Shown: positions 7,233 to 16,923 of the stretch, piece by piece
Numbering within the stretch: the stretch's first letter is position 1
How the letters are laid out: each line of letters opens with the position of its first letter
Assembly (NCBI GenBank): GCA_945883435.1
Contig: CAMCXK010000007.1
Span: forward strand, 1-63,287
Source of the DNA: Chthoniobacter flavus
GTDB taxonomy: Bacteria; Verrucomicrobiota; Verrucomicrobiia; Chthoniobacterales; Terrimicrobiaceae
Length of the DNA: 63,287 nt
Direction: 5' to 3'
Program-made: the position numbers and the translations under genes
Notes under the pieces: generated by a model
Told to the model about the DNA's origin: nothing
Database searches by the model: none
The model's input: only the letters and a program-made list of their open reading frames with translations

Positions 7233-7311
7233 AAAAATAAAAGCTCCGCGAGGAAGGTGTCGAAGGGCGCGTTGGACAGGGGCGCGGGGGGCGGTTAGGA
7301 AGGAAACGTAA

Positions 7312-9609
7312 ATGGACAACCGGATGCGATGTGGCTGGATCTTGGTGGCGTTGTTGCTGGGAGGCGTGTGGGGGATGTGGCGCGGGCAGCCGGTGGGCGA
7401 TCAAGAGCTGTTGGCCAACCTTGCAAAAGCGCGGGATTTTTTCGGCCACTGCCTCGCGGAGGGCGGGCTGGCGTGGTGGAGTTCGTCATTTTTGCAAGGC
7501 ACGAGTCTGGCGGCGGCGTGGGGCACGATGGGCACCAATCTTATTCTGTGGGTGGCATCGTTGGCATTGGGCGATTTGGCGGGGGCGAAGGCGGCGGTGG
7601 TCGTTTTTTGGGGAGTGGGAGCGTTGGGTCAGTATGCGTTTTTGAGGGTGTGGACGGGAGATGTCCGGGCTGCCTGGTGGGGAGTTCTTTACTATTTGGC
7701 GGGGGCGTCGTTGTTAACGCGGGCGTTTGATTACGAGCATGCGGTGACCGTGGCCTCGATGGGTGTCTTGCCGTGGGTTTTCGCGGGGGTGGTGCGGCTG
7801 GTGGAGCGGCCGGATGCGAGAAATGCCGTGCTCTGCGGGATGGCGGGGGCGGTCCTTTTTTTGACGTATGCGAAGACCGGTTTCATGGCGTTGCCGGCGG
7901 TCTTGGCGCTGGCGGTGGCTTCGGCTTGGAGGGCCGGGGCTCCGGCGGGGGCGTTGATTCGGGCGTTTGCTACGGCGGCGGGAGTCTTCTTTGTTCTGGC
8001 AATTTTGCCGAACCTGCCGGCGTGGCGTGAGGCGGGGAGTTTCACGATGTTCGAGTTGGCGCCATTCGAGTCGTGGCAACGGGCCTTTAGTTCGAAGAGT
8101 GCGGTGTCCTGGATTGATCGCGCGGGGGTGCTGAGCCGCGGGATGGATCCAGGATTCGCGCCCACCACGGCTGTGGGAGGCACTTATCTGGGGCTTGCGG
8201 GAGGATTGATCGTGGCATTCGCGCTGTGGAGGGGCATTTTGCAGGGCAGTCTGACCGGTTGGGCGTGCCGTGTCCTGGCGGGGATCGCCTTGGGAATGTT
8301 CTGGCTTTCGCACGGACCGCGAAGTGTGGTGGGCGGGCATTTCGCCTTTCTGGAAATGTCCGGAGGTGCGGCGGACTGGCTGCCTGCGGCGGGGTGGGTT
8401 TTTCTGGCCGCTTCGGTCTGGGTCATTTTTCAACTGTTGCCATCGAGGGGGCGCCCGTGGATCGGGGCTGTCCTTGCGGCGGTTTATCTTTTTGTTCCCG
8501 GATTCCGGCTGATCGAGTGGCTGCCCGGTTTCTCCACGATTCGTGCCCCGTTCGATTTTTTCCAAGTTTCCGGCGCGGTTTGCTGGGCGGGTGCGGCCGG
8601 CTTGGCAACGTGTGTGGCACTGGGAACCTTGGCAAACCAGCGATGGAGGAGAGCGGGGGCGGTGGCGCTGGTCGCGGCGGTCGTTTGCGACGTGTCGTTT
8701 TTGATCGCGCCGCTTCGCCCGGCGAAACTCGAGCACGCGGTTTGGAGCGACTTTCTCGAGGCACAGGCATTCTTGAAATCCGCACCGGTCGAGGGACGGG
8801 TGTATCCCTTTTCCGGGCGGTATTTTTATTTGATGACCCCCCTCCTTTCGGGACGGGCCTTGGCGAACGAGGCGTTCAATTCCTACCTTCAGCAAAAAGG
8901 CGTGGCGCTGCTGCAAAGTTCCGCCTTTTTCAGTCCGGATGATTTTTGGCCGTTCTTGCGGGTTTCGGGAATCGCTTATGTGCTCGTGGACAAATCGGAC
9001 CCCGACACCGGCGCGGATTTGCAAGAGCGCTTGCGCACGGAACTGCCGGTGGTTTTCGAGAACACCCACATGGCTGTCTTGGGAGTTCCAGAACCGCTTG
9101 GAGGGGCCTTTCTTGCGCAGGACTTCGTGCGCTCCCCCGGCGGCGACGCCCGCGAGGCGCTTGCCGCGCTGGGGGCGGCAGGGAACAGCCTTGCCATGAT
9201 CGAATCGCCCGGCGGGGCAACGAACGAACCGGGCTTGCAAGGGGTGGTCAAGGAGGGCCGCATCGTGGCCTTGGAGGATCGAATCATGCACCCCGGCAGG
9301 GATTTTCTGCCTGTGGCAGCGAATCAAGCCCGTCGATCCGGAGAAGCCTCGTGGGGGCCGGCGCCAGAGGGGGGATGGTTGGTTTTCAACGATGCTTGGC
9401 ATCCCGATTGGACGGCATGGAACGGCCGCGAACGAATACCGGTGGTCAGAGCCTTCGGAGCGCTGAATGCCGTGGCTGTGCGGCAGGGAGAGACGGTGGT
9501 TTTCCGTTTTCAAGCTCCTTGGTGGTATGACGCCTGTGTGTGGACGGCCCTTGCGGGCTGGTTGCTGGCCTTGGGTTGGGTGATCTCGCGGATGCGCGCT
9601 GGCGGTTGA
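7312..9609 (+). CDS. YfhO-like polytopic membrane protein
   Basis: The 765-residue protein has about twelve hydrophobic helices over the first 440 residues, followed by a roughly 300-residue soluble part and a final helix near the C-terminus (WTALAGWLLALGWVIS). This layout is that of YfhO-type membrane proteins, which belong to the GT-C-like lipid-linked sugar transferases acting at the outer face of the inner membrane. AGGAAGGA before the ATG supports the start. It lies 13 nt upstream of the GT117 gene, and the two probably act in the same envelope glycosylation or polysaccharide step. The substrate is unknown. Confidence 0.65.
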   Translation: MDNRMRCGWILVALLLGGVWGMWRGQPVGDQELLANLAKARDFFGHCLAEGGLAWWSSSFLQGTSLAAAWGTMGTNLILWVASLALGDLAGAKAAVVVFWGVGALGQYAFLRVWTGDVRAAWWGVLYYLAGASLLTRAFDYEHAVTVASMGVLPWVFAGVVRLVERPDARNAVLCGMAGAVLFLTYAKTGFMALPAVLALAVASAWRAGAPAGALIRAFATAAGVFFVLAILPNLPAWREAGSFTMFELAPFESWQRAFSSKSAVSWIDRAGVLSRGMDPGFAPTTAVGGTYLGLAGGLIVAFALWRGILQGSLTGWACRVLAGIALGMFWLSHGPRSVVGGHFAFLEMSGGAADWLPAAGWVFLAASVWVIFQLLPSRGRPWIGAVLAAVYLFVPGFRLIEWLPGFSTIRAPFDFFQVSGAVCWAGAAGLATCVALGTLANQRWRRAGAVALVAAVVCDVSFLIAPLRPAKLEHAVWSDFLEAQAFLKSAPVEGRVYPFSGRYFYLMTPLLSGRALANEAFNSYLQQKGVALLQSSAFFSPDDFWPFLRVSGIAYVLVDKSDPDTGADLQERLRTELPVVFENTHMAVLGVPEPLGGAFLAQDFVRSPGGDAREALAALGAAGNSLAMIESPGGATNEPGLQGVVKEGRIVALEDRIMHPGRDFLPVAANQARRSGEASWGPAPEGGWLVFNDAWHPDWTAWNGRERIPVVRAFGALNAVAVRQGETVVFRFQAPWWYDACVWTALAGWLLALGWVISRMRAGG

Positions 9610-9622
9610 AGAAGGTTTTCAA

Positions 9623-12505
9623 ATGGATAAAAAAATCAAATCCAGTGCAGCCCCCGACCAATCCTGTTCTGATTCGGCAGGCACGGGTCCGCACGCTCCC
9701 GGTCGCAACGCGGAATGCAAAACGGCTGCTCAAATCTGGGACCGTCGCGACGCCTGGGTGGTGGCGTTGACTGTTTTGGCCAGTGCAGGGGTGTATTTTT
9801 GGACAGCGGCTCCGAATGTTACCCTCCTTGATTCCGGCGAATTCGTTGTTGCCGCGCAACACTTCGGGGTGCCCCATCCAACGGGATATCCCTTGTGGAC
9901 GCTCTTGGCGTGGCTTTTTCAGTTGTTGCCTCTCGGCAACGCGGCTTGGGAAATCAATCTTTTCAGCGGGTTTTGCGGTGCGATTGCGACCGGCTTGCTG
10001 GCGTGGCTGTTCTGCAGTTCCACGCGGTGGATGCTGGCGGAGCGCGCGGTCGGGCGGGAGGATGCGATCGCCCTTGCCGGCGGAGTGGCCGCACTGCTTT
10101 TTGCGTTCAGTTTTTCAATGTGGTCACAGGCTGTGATCGCGGAGGTCTACACGCTTCACGCCTTGCTGATCGGGCTTTACCTGGCTGCGCTCTACATCTG
10201 GTTGAGAAACCCCGGAAGTTTGAGATGGCTGCTGGCGGCTTTTTTTATCCTGGCCCTGTCGTTCAGCAACCATCAGCTGAGTATTGCGATGGCTCCGCTT
10301 CCCCTTTTGGCGGTCATGCTGGTGCGGAGGGACCTGTTCTGGGACCTCGTGGTGGCGGGGCTTCTGACGGTGCTTCTTGCCTATCTGGGATTCGCGATTT
10401 TGTCGGAGGAGGTGCCCGTCTTGAAAACAGCCGTCCGGTTTTTCTACTGCGGCGCGGCGGCCTTCGTGGTTTTTGCCGTGGTTCGCAGACGGCGGATCGA
10501 ATGGCGCTTGCCCGCTTTTCTTCCCGTCGCCGTCGCGCTCGGCCTGCTTCCCTATGCCTACATGCCGGTGGCTTCATCCACGAATCCGCCAATGAACTGG
10601 GCCTATACGCGGACACCCGAGGGGTTTTTCTTTTCCTTCAACCGCTCGCAATACGGGGGCAGCCTGAGCCAGCAAAGTTTGCGTTCGCTCGGGAGGTTGG
10701 TGGGCATGGCTCCAACCGCTTCGGCGCCATCCAGCCCGGTCCGTGGCGCTCTGGCGGGTGCCCAGGAGTGGATTTCCTTCTTTTGGTGGCAACTCGGGCG
10801 CAGTTTTTCGCCATTCGGAATCGTGGCTTCCTTTGCGGCGCTGTTGCTCGTTCTTGGTTTGAAAGATGTCGCTGCCCGGACCTGGGTTTATCTCTTGGAG
10901 ATCGGATTCGTTCTGGCTGCCATTCTTCAGCCCGTGGCCGATGGGGCAACGACCGACAACGGTGGATGGTGGTTGCAAATGCCCTACCACACTTACACAA
11001 ATTTCCTCTTCGCCTTGTTGGTAGGACTCGGTCTTTTTGCGGGTGTGGCCTGGTGGCGGCGGCGTTTTCCGCGATTGGCGTGGATACGTTGGAGCCTGAT
11101 TTTGCTGCCCCTTTGGCCGTTGTGGTTCAATGCCGACGGGTGCAGCCAGCGCGGGCGGTGGTTTGGTTGGGAGTTTGGCCACGAAATGCTCAAGGACCTG
11201 CCTGCGGGAAGTGTGATTCTGGGGGGAACCGACCCCGGGCGGTTTGTGCCGACCTACATGATTCTGGGTGAAAGCTCCCAACCGCCCGCCTTGAAGCGCG
11301 ATCCGGACTTTGACCGGCGCGACCTTTTCATCATCACCCAAAACGGGGTGGGGGAATCGCTCTACCGAAGGTATCTTCGGGACCAATACGGCGCCGGGCG
11401 TCCGGCGGCGCGGAATGCCTTTGAAAAATGGTTGGGCCGGGACTCCGCCTATCCGCGCGACACCCTGGATTTCCCGACCGAGGAGGAGATTGAGCTGGCG
11501 ATCGAGGCCGAGGCGCGGAGGCTCCAAGCCGCCGGTGAGGTGCCCGATCCCTCGATGCCCCACAGCATCGTCACAAAAATGATCTGGGAGAAAAACCGCC
11601 ACCGGCGCGCATTTTTTGTCGAGGAGAGTTTTCCGCTCGAGTGGTCGTATCCGCATGCCGAACCGCACGGCCTCGTCTATCAAATCCATCCCGAGCCGCT
11701 GGAGTCCCTCGATCCCGAAGTGGTCGAGGCCGATTTCGAGTTTTGGAATAAAACCATCCAGCGGCTCCGCTCCCATCCCGACTATGCCCGTGACTACGAT
11801 GCGAGGCGCTCGTTTTCAAAGCTGCGGGCCACCACGGGCAATCTCTACGCCCACCGCAAAATGGACGCCGAGGCCGGGCGGGCGTATCGCCAGGCCTTGG
11901 ATCTCTGGGAGGGCAACGGGGAAAGCTTGAACGCGCTCACCGGCATGCTTTGGGAGCGGCAGGACTTCGATGGCGTGCTGGCGTTGCTGCAACCCGCTGT
12001 GGAGGCGGATCCCAACAATCTCGGCCTCTGGCAACTCGTTTTTCTCACGGAAAAACGCAAGGAACTCCAAGGCGAGATCGCCCAAAGGCGGAAATCCGTC
12101 GAAGACGATCCCGAAAACAAAACTGCTGTGCTCGAATTGCTCGCTCTCTACCACACGGTCGGCGAGACCAATCAAATGGCCGGTTTGTTGAAATCCGGGA
12201 TTCCACGGTTCTCCAACGATGCCGACTTCCTGCGCTCGGCGATTGATTGGGCGGGCCAGATCGACCAGCCGATTCTGGCTTCGCAGGCCGCCAGATCACT
12301 CGTTACGGCCGATCCCGGGGATTTCGAGGCCTGCCTCATCCTTGCGGGAGAGGCAACCCGATCAGGGGACGCGGACGAAGCCTTGCGACAGGTGCGCATG
12401 GCTTTGGAAAAAGGAGGTCTTCCGGCTCGCGAGCAGCTGCGCAAAAGCCCGGAACATGAGGCATTGCGGGCGGTTCCCGAGGTGGCCGGCCTGCTCGACC
12501 GTTAA
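9623..12505 (+). CDS. GT117 (DUF2723) membrane glycosyltransferase with C-terminal TPRs
   Basis: A 960-residue membrane protein. After a 45-residue polar N-terminus comes a helix and then the DUF2723 signature LLDSGEFVVAAQHFGVPHPT, where the Asp-Ser-Gly-Glu loop is the likely catalytic acidic site. About ten more helices follow to residue 510. The C-terminal 250 residues are soluble and TPR-like (YAHRKMDAEAGRAYRQAL). The family resembles protein O-mannosyltransferases of the GT-C fold and is common in Bacteroidota and Verrucomicrobiota. GAAGG lies before the ATG. It is likely co-transcribed with the YfhO-like gene. Confidence 0.85.
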   Translation: MDKKIKSSAAPDQSCSDSAGTGPHAPGRNAECKTAAQIWDRRDAWVVALTVLASAGVYFWTAAPNVTLLDSGEFVVAAQHFGVPHPTGYPLWTLLAWLFQLLPLGNAAWEINLFSGFCGAIATGLLAWLFCSSTRWMLAERAVGREDAIALAGGVAALLFAFSFSMWSQAVIAEVYTLHALLIGLYLAALYIWLRNPGSLRWLLAAFFILALSFSNHQLSIAMAPLPLLAVMLVRRDLFWDLVVAGLLTVLLAYLGFAILSEEVPVLKTAVRFFYCGAAAFVVFAVVRRRRIEWRLPAFLPVAVALGLLPYAYMPVASSTNPPMNWAYTRTPEGFFFSFNRSQYGGSLSQQSLRSLGRLVGMAPTASAPSSPVRGALAGAQEWISFFWWQLGRSFSPFGIVASFAALLLVLGLKDVAARTWVYLLEIGFVLAAILQPVADGATTDNGGWWLQMPYHTYTNFLFALLVGLGLFAGVAWWRRRFPRLAWIRWSLILLPLWPLWFNADGCSQRGRWFGWEFGHEMLKDLPAGSVILGGTDPGRFVPTYMILGESSQPPALKRDPDFDRRDLFIITQNGVGESLYRRYLRDQYGAGRPAARNAFEKWLGRDSAYPRDTLDFPTEEEIELAIEAEARRLQAAGEVPDPSMPHSIVTKMIWEKNRHRRAFFVEESFPLEWSYPHAEPHGLVYQIHPEPLESLDPEVVEADFEFWNKTIQRLRSHPDYARDYDARRSFSKLRATTGNLYAHRKMDAEAGRAYRQALDLWEGNGESLNALTGMLWERQDFDGVLALLQPAVEADPNNLGLWQLVFLTEKRKELQGEIAQRRKSVEDDPENKTAVLELLALYHTVGETNQMAGLLKSGIPRFSNDADFLRSAIDWAGQIDQPILASQAARSLVTADPGDFEACLILAGEATRSGDADEALRQVRMALEKGGLPAREQLRKSPEHEALRAVPEVAGLLDR

Positions 12506-12512
12506 CCTTTTG

Positions 12513-13904
12513 CTATTTTGCCCCCACGCCAAAAGCCACCGTGGGCACCGTGCGAGCGAGAATGTAAAAATCCAGAAAGAGCGACCAATGGTCGATGTAT
12601 TCCAGATCCATCTTCACCCACTCGTCGAAATTCCGCACCTTGCTGCGGCCGCGTATCTGCCAAAGACAGGTGAGGCCGGGTTTCATGCTAAGTCGGCGGC
12701 GGTGGACCATTCGTTCAAAGCGCTTCACCTCGTCCACGGGAAGAGGCCGGGGGCCGACCAGACTCATGTCACCCCGCAGCACGTTCACAAGCTGGGGAAA
12801 TTCGTCGATGCTGAATTTTCTGAGAATGCGGCCCAGTGGCGTGATCCGGGGATCATCGCTCACTTTGAAGACCGGTCCGCTCATTTCGTTGAGGTGGCTC
12901 AAGACGGCTTTACGATGCTCGGCGTCCTGGCACATCGTGCGGAATTTCCACATCTCGAACGGCCGGCCATGAAGCCCTGCGCGCTGCTGCCGGAAAAGGG
13001 CGGGCCCCGGAGATGTCAGGCGCACCGCCGCAGCGATGATGAGCAGGAACGGAGACAACAAAATCAAGCCCACGGCCGCACCGCAGCGGTCGATGAGGTT
13101 TTTGAAAAAGAGCGCCCAGGAAATTTCCGGAGTCGTTCGAAAAACCAGCATGGGCCGGCGGCCAAGACTTGCAAACGACGGCTTGGCAATGGAGGTCGCG
13201 ATGAATTCCGTGCTCAGCCACGCCTCCACTCCCTCCACCTCGCAGGCCTCGATCGCGTGCTGCACCCTGTCCAGGTCCATGCGGCTGAAGGCCAGCACCA
13301 CGCGTCCCACGGAGTGCCGGTGCAAGGCATCGACCAGCGCCTCGACCGGATGGGCTTGCAAATCCACCATCTCAACCACCCGGATTTCCATTTTTTGCTG
13401 AGGGCTGAATCCCTCGGCCAGCGCCTGCATGCTGGCCAGCTCGCCAGCCATGAGAACATTCTCGATTATGGAGCCCTCGCGCACGCTGCGCCAATACAGC
13501 CAGCGGGAAAGGCGCTCCCGCGCCAAAAGCACCCCGGGAGCCAGCATGGCGAAAAGAATGAGCACGGAACGGCTTGGAACCGTCACGCGGAAAAAAATCA
13601 CCGCCGCGCCCAGAAGCACAAAAAGCCACACCCCGGCCGACGCGATTTGCTGCATGCCCCGCCAGGTCGATTTCTCCTGCGGATGACCATAAAACCCCTG
13701 CAGTTCGAGAAGAAACGGCGCGAAAGGGGCAATTATCGCCACCATCCAGAGAAACTTGGGGAACTCATCGATCTCAACAAGTCCGTCCATCACGATCATG
13801 TCGTGGTAGCGCAAAAAATGGGCGAACCAAAAGGCCCCCGCCAACAAAAGGGCGTCGGCGATTTTCAAGAGTTGCAGATTGATTTCGTGGCGCTGTGCAA
13901 GCAT
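12513..13904 (-). CDS. Polyprenyl glycosylphosphotransferase (exopolysaccharide initiation)
   Basis: The 463-residue enzyme has the layout of WbaP/PssY-type proteins: four N-terminal helices, a central nucleotide-binding-like region and a C-terminal bacterial sugar-transferase domain. The latter has a re-entrant helix (LILLSPFLLIIAAAVRLTSP), then KFRTM, LGRILRKFSIDEFPQL, NVLRGDMSLVGPRP and KPGLTCLWQI. It transfers a sugar phosphate to undecaprenyl phosphate to start a polysaccharide chain. It converges with the GT117 gene (7-nt gap). No flippase or polymerase for this pathway is next to it. Confidence 0.92.
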   Translation of the reverse strand: MLAQRHEINLQLLKIADALLLAGAFWFAHFLRYHDMIVMDGLVEIDEFPKFLWMVAIIAPFAPFLLELQGFYGHPQEKSTWRGMQQIASAGVWLFVLLGAAVIFFRVTVPSRSVLILFAMLAPGVLLARERLSRWLYWRSVREGSIIENVLMAGELASMQALAEGFSPQQKMEIRVVEMVDLQAHPVEALVDALHRHSVGRVVLAFSRMDLDRVQHAIEACEVEGVEAWLSTEFIATSIAKPSFASLGRRPMLVFRTTPEISWALFFKNLIDRCGAAVGLILLSPFLLIIAAAVRLTSPGPALFRQQRAGLHGRPFEMWKFRTMCQDAEHRKAVLSHLNEMSGPVFKVSDDPRITPLGRILRKFSIDEFPQLVNVLRGDMSLVGPRPLPVDEVKRFERMVHRRRLSMKPGLTCLWQIRGRSKVRNFDEWVKMDLEYIDHWSLFLDFYILARTVPTVAFGVGAK

Positions 13905-13943
13905 GACTCAATGCGGCCCCTCAACCGTGCCGCTGCCATCGAA

Positions 13944-14630
13944 ATGACCACAAACGACGACACATTGCATCAAAAGATTCCTCAAGCCGCGATCGTGGGC
14001 ATCGTGGATTCGCCGGAGGCCCTTGCGGCATCAAGCGACCTGAGACCTGGCACAGTGGATTTTTTGGAATGGCGGGCGGATCATCTGGGCATGGATCTTC
14101 CCGGGCGCCTCCAGCCTTGGATTCTGACGGTCAGGCATCCCGACGAGGGCGGGGCCGCAGATGCCGATCCCGGCGCCCGCCGTGCTGTTTTCCACGCCTT
14201 GATGCCCGCCGCAGCCATGATTGATTTGGAAATTTCGAGCTGGTCCGGGCTGGCCGACGTCGCCGAGACCGCGCATCGGATGGGGATCGCCCGAATCGCC
14301 TCGTTTCACGACTTCGAGAAGACACCGTCTTTCACGGTCCTTTGCGATTTGGCCCGGCGTGCCGCCGACGTCGGGGCCGACATCTTTAAAATTGCCACAC
14401 GCGCCGAGGGACCCGGCGATGTGGCCCGGTTGCTGGGACTTTTGGAGCGAAGCCCCCTTCCGGTGGCCGCGATGGGGATGGGACGTCTCGGGATGGCCTC
14501 CCGACTCGTGCTGGCTTCCGCAGGTTCGTGCTTGAACTACGGTTGGCTGCACCAACCAAACGTTGCCGGCCAATGGTCGGCCTCCGAACTGAAGTCGCTT
14601 TTGAGGCGCTCTGCACCCGGGGTTTGTTGA
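13944..14630 (+). CDS. aroD: 3-dehydroquinate dehydratase, type I
   Basis: This 228-residue enzyme dehydrates 3-dehydroquinate to 3-dehydroshikimate in the shikimate pathway. Type I features are visible: FLEWRADHL near the start, the catalytic His in SFHDFEKTP and the Schiff-base Lys in DIFKIATRA, with PVAAMGMGRLGMASR near the end. The start is uncertain: ATG 13944 is used, but the in-frame ATG at 13911 is possible and neither has a clear ribosome-binding site. It is divergent from the sugar transferase and precedes xseB by 47 nt. Confidence 0.9.
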   Translation: MTTNDDTLHQKIPQAAIVGIVDSPEALAASSDLRPGTVDFLEWRADHLGMDLPGRLQPWILTVRHPDEGGAADADPGARRAVFHALMPAAAMIDLEISSWSGLADVAETAHRMGIARIASFHDFEKTPSFTVLCDLARRAADVGADIFKIATRAEGPGDVARLLGLLERSPLPVAAMGMGRLGMASRLVLASAGSCLNYGWLHQPNVAGQWSASELKSLLRRSAPGVC

Positions 14631-14677
14631 AAAGCGGATTGCGCCCGCCGTCCGACTCGGGTGTATTGAACGCCCCT

Positions 14678-14929
14678 ATGCCCAAGTCTGCCGATGCCGC
14701 TGAACCGAGTCTCGAAGAGGCCATGACCCGCATTTCGGGACTTGTCGAAACGATGGAGTCCGGTGATTTGCCCTTGGAAAAACTGATCGCCTCCTACGAA
14801 GAAGGTATCGCCCTTGTGAAATCCTGCCAGGACAAGCTCGACGCAGCCGCCCGGCGGATCGAAAAAATCTCGCGCGACACCAAGGGCCGCTTGTCAGTGG
14901 ACTCCTTTGAAGAGGTTGGCCAGGAATGA
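14678..14929 (+). CDS. xseB: Exodeoxyribonuclease VII small subunit
   Basis: An 83-residue protein with the XseB pattern: SLEEAMTRISGLVETMESGD, then PLEKLIASYEEGIALVKSC, two helices that form the coiled small subunit of the ssDNA-degrading exonuclease VII. The large subunit xseA is not in the window. Its stop codon overlaps the dxs start (ATGA at 14926-14929), so it is translationally coupled to dxs; xseB beside isoprenoid genes is a common arrangement. Confidence 0.93.
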   Translation: MPKSADAAEPSLEEAMTRISGLVETMESGDLPLEKLIASYEEGIALVKSCQDKLDAAARRIEKISRDTKGRLSVDSFEEVGQE

Positions 14930-16818
14930 CAACCCTTCTCAACCACATCTCCTCGCCTCAGGATGTTCGCGACCTGCCAGCGGAACAACTTCCCGCGCTC
15001 GCGCAGGAAATCCGGGAGGAACTCATCGACGTTCTGTCCCGCACCGGGGGCCACCTGGGCCCGAACCTCGGAGTGGTGGAATTGACCATCGCTCTGCACC
15101 GCGTTTTCGAGACTCCCCGCGACCGCTTCGTCTTCGATGTCAGCCACCAGGGCTATGTTCACAAAATTCTTACCGGCCGCCGGGAGCGGTTTCCCACGAT
15201 TCGCCAGTATGGTGGTTTGAACGGTTTCCTCCTCCGCACGGAAAGCGAGCACGACTGCTACGGCGCGGGGCATGCGGGAACCGCCCTCTCGGCCGCCCTT
15301 GGAATGGCTGCCGGCCGCGATCTGACAGGCGCCGAAGGCCACGTGGTCTGCGTCGCCGGGGATGCCGCATTCACTTGTGGGGTCACGCTCGAGGCGCTCA
15401 ACAACGTCGCTGCCACAACCCGCCGATTGATCATCGTTTTGAACGACAACGAATGGTCGATCGCGAAAAACGTGGGTGCGATTGCCGATTACTTCAACCG
15501 TCTGGTCACCCATCCCGCCTATGCGAACTTGCACGCGAATGCCGCCAAGTTGCTCGAGTGGATCGGCGGAAAGACCGCACGGAAACTTGCCCATAAAGCC
15601 GAGGCGGGCCTGAAAAGCCTCCTCGCCCCCAGCGTCATCTTCGACGACCTCGGGGTGCGCTACTATGGTCCGGTGGATGGACACGACATCGCCGCGCTCG
15701 TCCAGACATTCGAATTTCTAAAAACCCAAAACGAGCCGGTCATCGTTCATGTCCTCACGAAAAAGGGGAAGGGCTACGCCCCGGCACTGGCGAAGCCGGA
15801 CAAGTTCCACGGTCTGGGAAAATTCCATCTGGACACCGGCGAGACGCTCCAATCGCCGACGCCGACCTACTCCGAGTTGCTCGGCCAACGCCTGGCCGAC
15901 TTCGCCGATTCGAACAACAAGATCGTCGCCATCACCGCCGCGATGCCGACAGGCACCGGGCTTGTTCATTTTGCCAAGCGCCACCCGGGCCGTTTTCACG
16001 ATGTGGGAATCGCCGAGGAGCATGCCACCTTGTTCGCCTGCGGTCTCGCCACCCAAGGGCTCAAGCCCTTTCTTGCCATTTACAGCACGTTCATGCAGCG
16101 CGCTTACGACATGATTGTCCACGACATCGCGCTTCAAAACCTCAACGTCGCCCTGTGCATGGATCGCGCCGGTTTGTCGGGCGACGATGGTCCGACCCAT
16201 CACGGGCTGTTCGATATCGGCTACCTCCGGCCTGTTCCAGGCTTGATTCACATGCAGCCGAGGGACGAGGCGGAATTCGTCGACATGCTGTGGACGATGG
16301 CCAATCACGACGGGCCCTGTGCGATTCGCTACCCTCGCGGTGTCGGCACCGGTGCGGTGCCCGCCAAAAAACCCCGCTTGCTGGAAATCGGGAAGGCCGA
16401 GGTTTTGCGCCATGGCACCCGCGTGGCTATTTTTGCGCTTGGCAACATGTGTGAACTCGCCCTTCCAGCCGCCGACAGGTTGGAGGCGGAGGGCCTCTCG
16501 ACCGCGGTGGTCAACGCCCGCTGGATCAAGCCGCTGGACACCGCAACCATCGAGTTCTTCGCCCGCGCCTGCGATGTCGTTTGCACCATGGAGGACCATG
16601 TCCTGCACAATGGATTCGGAGCCGCTGTGATTGAGCACTTGGCCGAGGCCGGCATCTCGGTCCCGGTGGTGCGAATCGGATGGCCCGATCAATTCATCGA
16701 GCACGGCACCGTCGACATCCTTCGGGAAAAACACGGACTGACCGTCGAGGAAACCATTCGCCGTATTCAGTCCAAGCTGTCCCCGCAGCGCCTGGAATCT
16801 GTGATTCCCGCCGCCTGA
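14926..16818 (+). CDS. dxs: 1-deoxy-D-xylulose-5-phosphate synthase
   Basis: A 630-residue thiamine-diphosphate enzyme that condenses pyruvate and glyceraldehyde 3-phosphate in the first step of the MEP isoprenoid pathway. Family features: RTGGHLGPNLGVVELTIALH, FDVSHQGYVHKILTGR, the TPP/metal motif from AGDAAFTCG to NDNEWSIAKNVG, the catalytic Glu in GIAEEHAT and a transketolase C-terminal domain (VVNARWIKPLD). The TPP motif has GDA where most Dxs have GDG. Length is normal. The start overlaps the xseB stop. Confidence 0.95.
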   Translation: MTTLLNHISSPQDVRDLPAEQLPALAQEIREELIDVLSRTGGHLGPNLGVVELTIALHRVFETPRDRFVFDVSHQGYVHKILTGRRERFPTIRQYGGLNGFLLRTESEHDCYGAGHAGTALSAALGMAAGRDLTGAEGHVVCVAGDAAFTCGVTLEALNNVAATTRRLIIVLNDNEWSIAKNVGAIADYFNRLVTHPAYANLHANAAKLLEWIGGKTARKLAHKAEAGLKSLLAPSVIFDDLGVRYYGPVDGHDIAALVQTFEFLKTQNEPVIVHVLTKKGKGYAPALAKPDKFHGLGKFHLDTGETLQSPTPTYSELLGQRLADFADSNNKIVAITAAMPTGTGLVHFAKRHPGRFHDVGIAEEHATLFACGLATQGLKPFLAIYSTFMQRAYDMIVHDIALQNLNVALCMDRAGLSGDDGPTHHGLFDIGYLRPVPGLIHMQPRDEAEFVDMLWTMANHDGPCAIRYPRGVGTGAVPAKKPRLLEIGKAEVLRHGTRVAIFALGNMCELALPAADRLEAEGLSTAVVNARWIKPLDTATIEFFARACDVVCTMEDHVLHNGFGAAVIEHLAEAGISVPVVRIGWPDQFIEHGTVDILREKHGLTVEETIRRIQSKLSPQRLESVIPAA

Positions 16819-16923
16819 GGCATCCACATCCCGGAGCGGCGGTAAGTCTTTTTGGAGACATTCTCCCTCAAATTCCCAACCCCGAAACCGGTTCGGCCGC
16901 GAGTGAAAGGCTCTGACGGTGGT

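Noticed and set aside
16819-16923. Possible terminator between dxs and the agmatine deiminase gene
   Set aside because: The near-palindrome around CCGAAACCGGTTCGG is imperfect and lacks a T-run on either strand.
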